7,573 nucleotides of DNA from Campylobacterales bacterium (lineage in GTDB: Bacteria; Campylobacterota; Campylobacteria; Campylobacterales; QNZT01), in contig JALUNR010000166.1 in NCBI GenBank assembly GCA_027055005.1, forward strand, positions 1-7,573, read 5' to 3'. Shown one piece after another: positions 6,353 through 7,573 of this stretch. Position 1 is the stretch's first letter; each line of letters starts with the position of its first letter. The notes under the pieces are model-generated. The model worked only from the letters and a program-made list of their open reading frames with translations, ran no database searches and was not told the origin of the DNA. Both the position numbers and the translations under genes were made by a program.

Positions 6353-7573
6353 TATTGTAAAAATAGTAATAAGTGAGTTAACAAAAAATAATATAGAACT
6401 TACTCCTTATAATTATAAAGTTAAGTTTTGTGAAGTTGCTAAAAAGTATAATATATATGTTGAAGATTGTGACGAATTAAAAAAATATAGTACTAAGTTA
6501 ACTCCGTATTTACAAGAAGATTTAAAAAAAAGAAATATAAAAGATTTAAATGAATTTATTATATTTACTACAAGTAACTTAAATAGACTTAGTGCAGGCG
6601 ATACAAATAAACAAAACCTAGTTTTGATAACTTTAGTAAAAAGACTTTTGCAAACTATAACTTTTTTGCACGACAAAGAGGCTACGAAACTTGCTAATAT
6701 TTCACTTGATAGGATAGAATATTTAGCAGATGTAAATAGTTTTGAAATCATAAAAGACAAATGGTTTGATTTTATGACTAGTTATGATGATAGTTATCTT
6801 GAAAAGTTAAAAGTAAACTGTTCTATAACTTCAAATAATCTTGAAGATATAGTAGAAAGTATAAGTGAGTGTATAAAAAGAAGTGATGATACAACATTTA
6901 TGCGAAATATTTCATCTTTATTAATAGGATCTTTAACTCCATCAATAGCAAGTGGTGCAGATGATGAGTTGGCAGCTTTGAGTTATGATTTAAAAAGTAA
7001 TCCTTCATTGTTAGGTTCAGTTGAAATACTTCAAAAAATAAAAAGTTTGATAAGAAAAAGAGTAAAACTAGATAAAGACGAAGTAAAAAATAAAGTTAAA
7101 TCGATAAATGAAGTTTTAGATAATCTCTCTTCAAAACTAATACCTATGATGCAACAAAGTAGTGTTAGAGAAGATAAAATAACTGAAATAAAAGAAGAGT
7201 TAAAAAAAGATACTAAAGAGATAAATTTTGAAGATTTGAAACATAAGTTAGAAACTATAACAAAATCTTTAGAGATAGAAAATAATTCTTTAACAAATAA
7301 GTTACAAAAAGAAACTCATGTAATATCAAATTTACAAAAAAGAATGCATCGTCTTGAGATTGCACTTGGAAAAGCAAAAAAAGAGTCAAAGATAGATTTT
7401 TTAACTAAAATATTATCAAGAAAAGAGTTAGATAGTGAGTTGAAAATAAGTGAAAGTGGGTACTTGAGATATTCCATCGGATATAGTGTTGCATTTTTTG
7501 ATTTGGATAATTTTAAAATGATAAATGATACTTTTGGTCATGAAGCTGGAGATTTGATACTCAAAGAGTTGGG
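6339..7573 (+). CDS. GGDEF-domain protein (probable diguanylate cyclase), 3' end beyond window
   Basis: Open from ATG 6339 to the right edge without a stop: 411 codons visible. The GGDEF domain starts near residue 353 with DFLTKILSRKEL (family form D-LTGL-NR). It continues to FFDLDNFKMINDTFGHEAGD, with Asp388 (metal ligand, PleD Asp327 equivalent), Asn396 (PleD Asn335) and Asp405 (PleD Asp344) all present. The GG(D/E)EF signature itself lies about 25 residues further on, outside the window, so catalytic activity cannot be confirmed. Residues 1-~270 are a mostly helical region of unknown class; ELTPYNYKVKFCEVAKKY near 20-37 recalls the TPENY motif at the start of some other GGDEF proteins. Residues ~275-350 are rich in Lys/Glu/Leu and look like a coiled coil leading to the cyclase, a common dimerisation arrangement. 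No membrane helix or signal peptide is seen, so it is probably cytosolic. It overlaps lptE by 14 bases, the last visible gene of the operon. Confidence 0.88.
   Translation, partial: MTKNDIVKIVISELTKNNIELTPYNYKVKFCEVAKKYNIYVEDCDELKKYSTKLTPYLQEDLKKRNIKDLNEFIIFTTSNLNRLSAGDTNKQNLVLITLVKRLLQTITFLHDKEATKLANISLDRIEYLADVNSFEIIKDKWFDFMTSYDDSYLEKLKVNCSITSNNLEDIVESISECIKRSDDTTFMRNISSLLIGSLTPSIASGADDELAALSYDLKSNPSLLGSVEILQKIKSLIRKRVKLDKDEVKNKVKSINEVLDNLSSKLIPMMQQSSVREDKITEIKEELKKDTKEINFEDLKHKLETITKSLEIENNSLTNKLQKETHVISNLQKRMHRLEIALGKAKKESKIDFLTKILSRKELDSELKISESGYLRYSIGYSVAFFDLDNFKMINDTFGHEAGDLILKEL

Noticed and set aside
6413..6760. 115-codon minus-strand ORF near the right end
   Set aside because: It shadows the GGDEF gene, whose frame runs open from 6339 to the window end with recognisable motifs and a good ribosome site; the minus ORF is low complexity (Ser, Phe, Leu).

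Overview
The window looks like a chromosomal stretch from a low-G+C member of the Campylobacterota (formerly Epsilonproteobacteria), perhaps Arcobacteraceae or a Sulfurimonas-like lineage. This rests on the very AT-rich codon use (AAA, TTA, ATA, AGA, GAT), the kinase H-box style LAQMGEMISLIAHQWKQPL, a small membrane protein resembling DUF6394 next to leuS, and the leuS-lptE gene pair. The genus is an inference; no 16S gene or other species marker is present. All six genes are on the + strand and coding density is very high.

Layout: (1) 2-1576, the 3' part of a gene for a soluble FIST-domain sensor histidine kinase, open at the left edge. (2) 1577-1624, a short gap with a promoter-like extended -10 and a ribosome site. 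(3) 1625-3010, der, the double-GTPase ribosome assembly factor. (4) 3011-3096, an 86-base gap with a perfect 7+7 inverted repeat and a second promoter-like GATAAAAT box. (5) 3097-3435, a small hydrophobic protein of unknown function; 3436-5838, leuS (leucyl-tRNA synthetase); 5840-6352, an LptE-like outer membrane lipoprotein; and 6339 to the right edge, the 5' part of a GGDEF (diguanylate cyclase-type) gene. The genes in (5) are spaced 0 bp, 1 bp and a 14-bp overlap, so they very probably form one operon with translational coupling.

Most of the window is housekeeping: ribosome biogenesis (der), leucine charging (leuS) and LPS export to the outer membrane (lptE). It is flanked by two signalling genes, the FIST kinase on the left and the GGDEF protein on the right. 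The right-edge gene has no stop inside the window and is easily missed by ORF callers; on the opposite strand a spurious ORF shadows it.

I see no mobile element, CRISPR array, tRNA, rRNA or phage gene, and no convincing new defence or biosynthetic system. The points most worth a second look are the GGDEF gene coupled to lptE, the unknown membrane gene abutting leuS, the inverted repeat with a 15-codon mini-ORF after der, a 24-bp exact in-frame direct repeat within der, and the LeuRS with a short internal duplication and no leucine-specific insertion.
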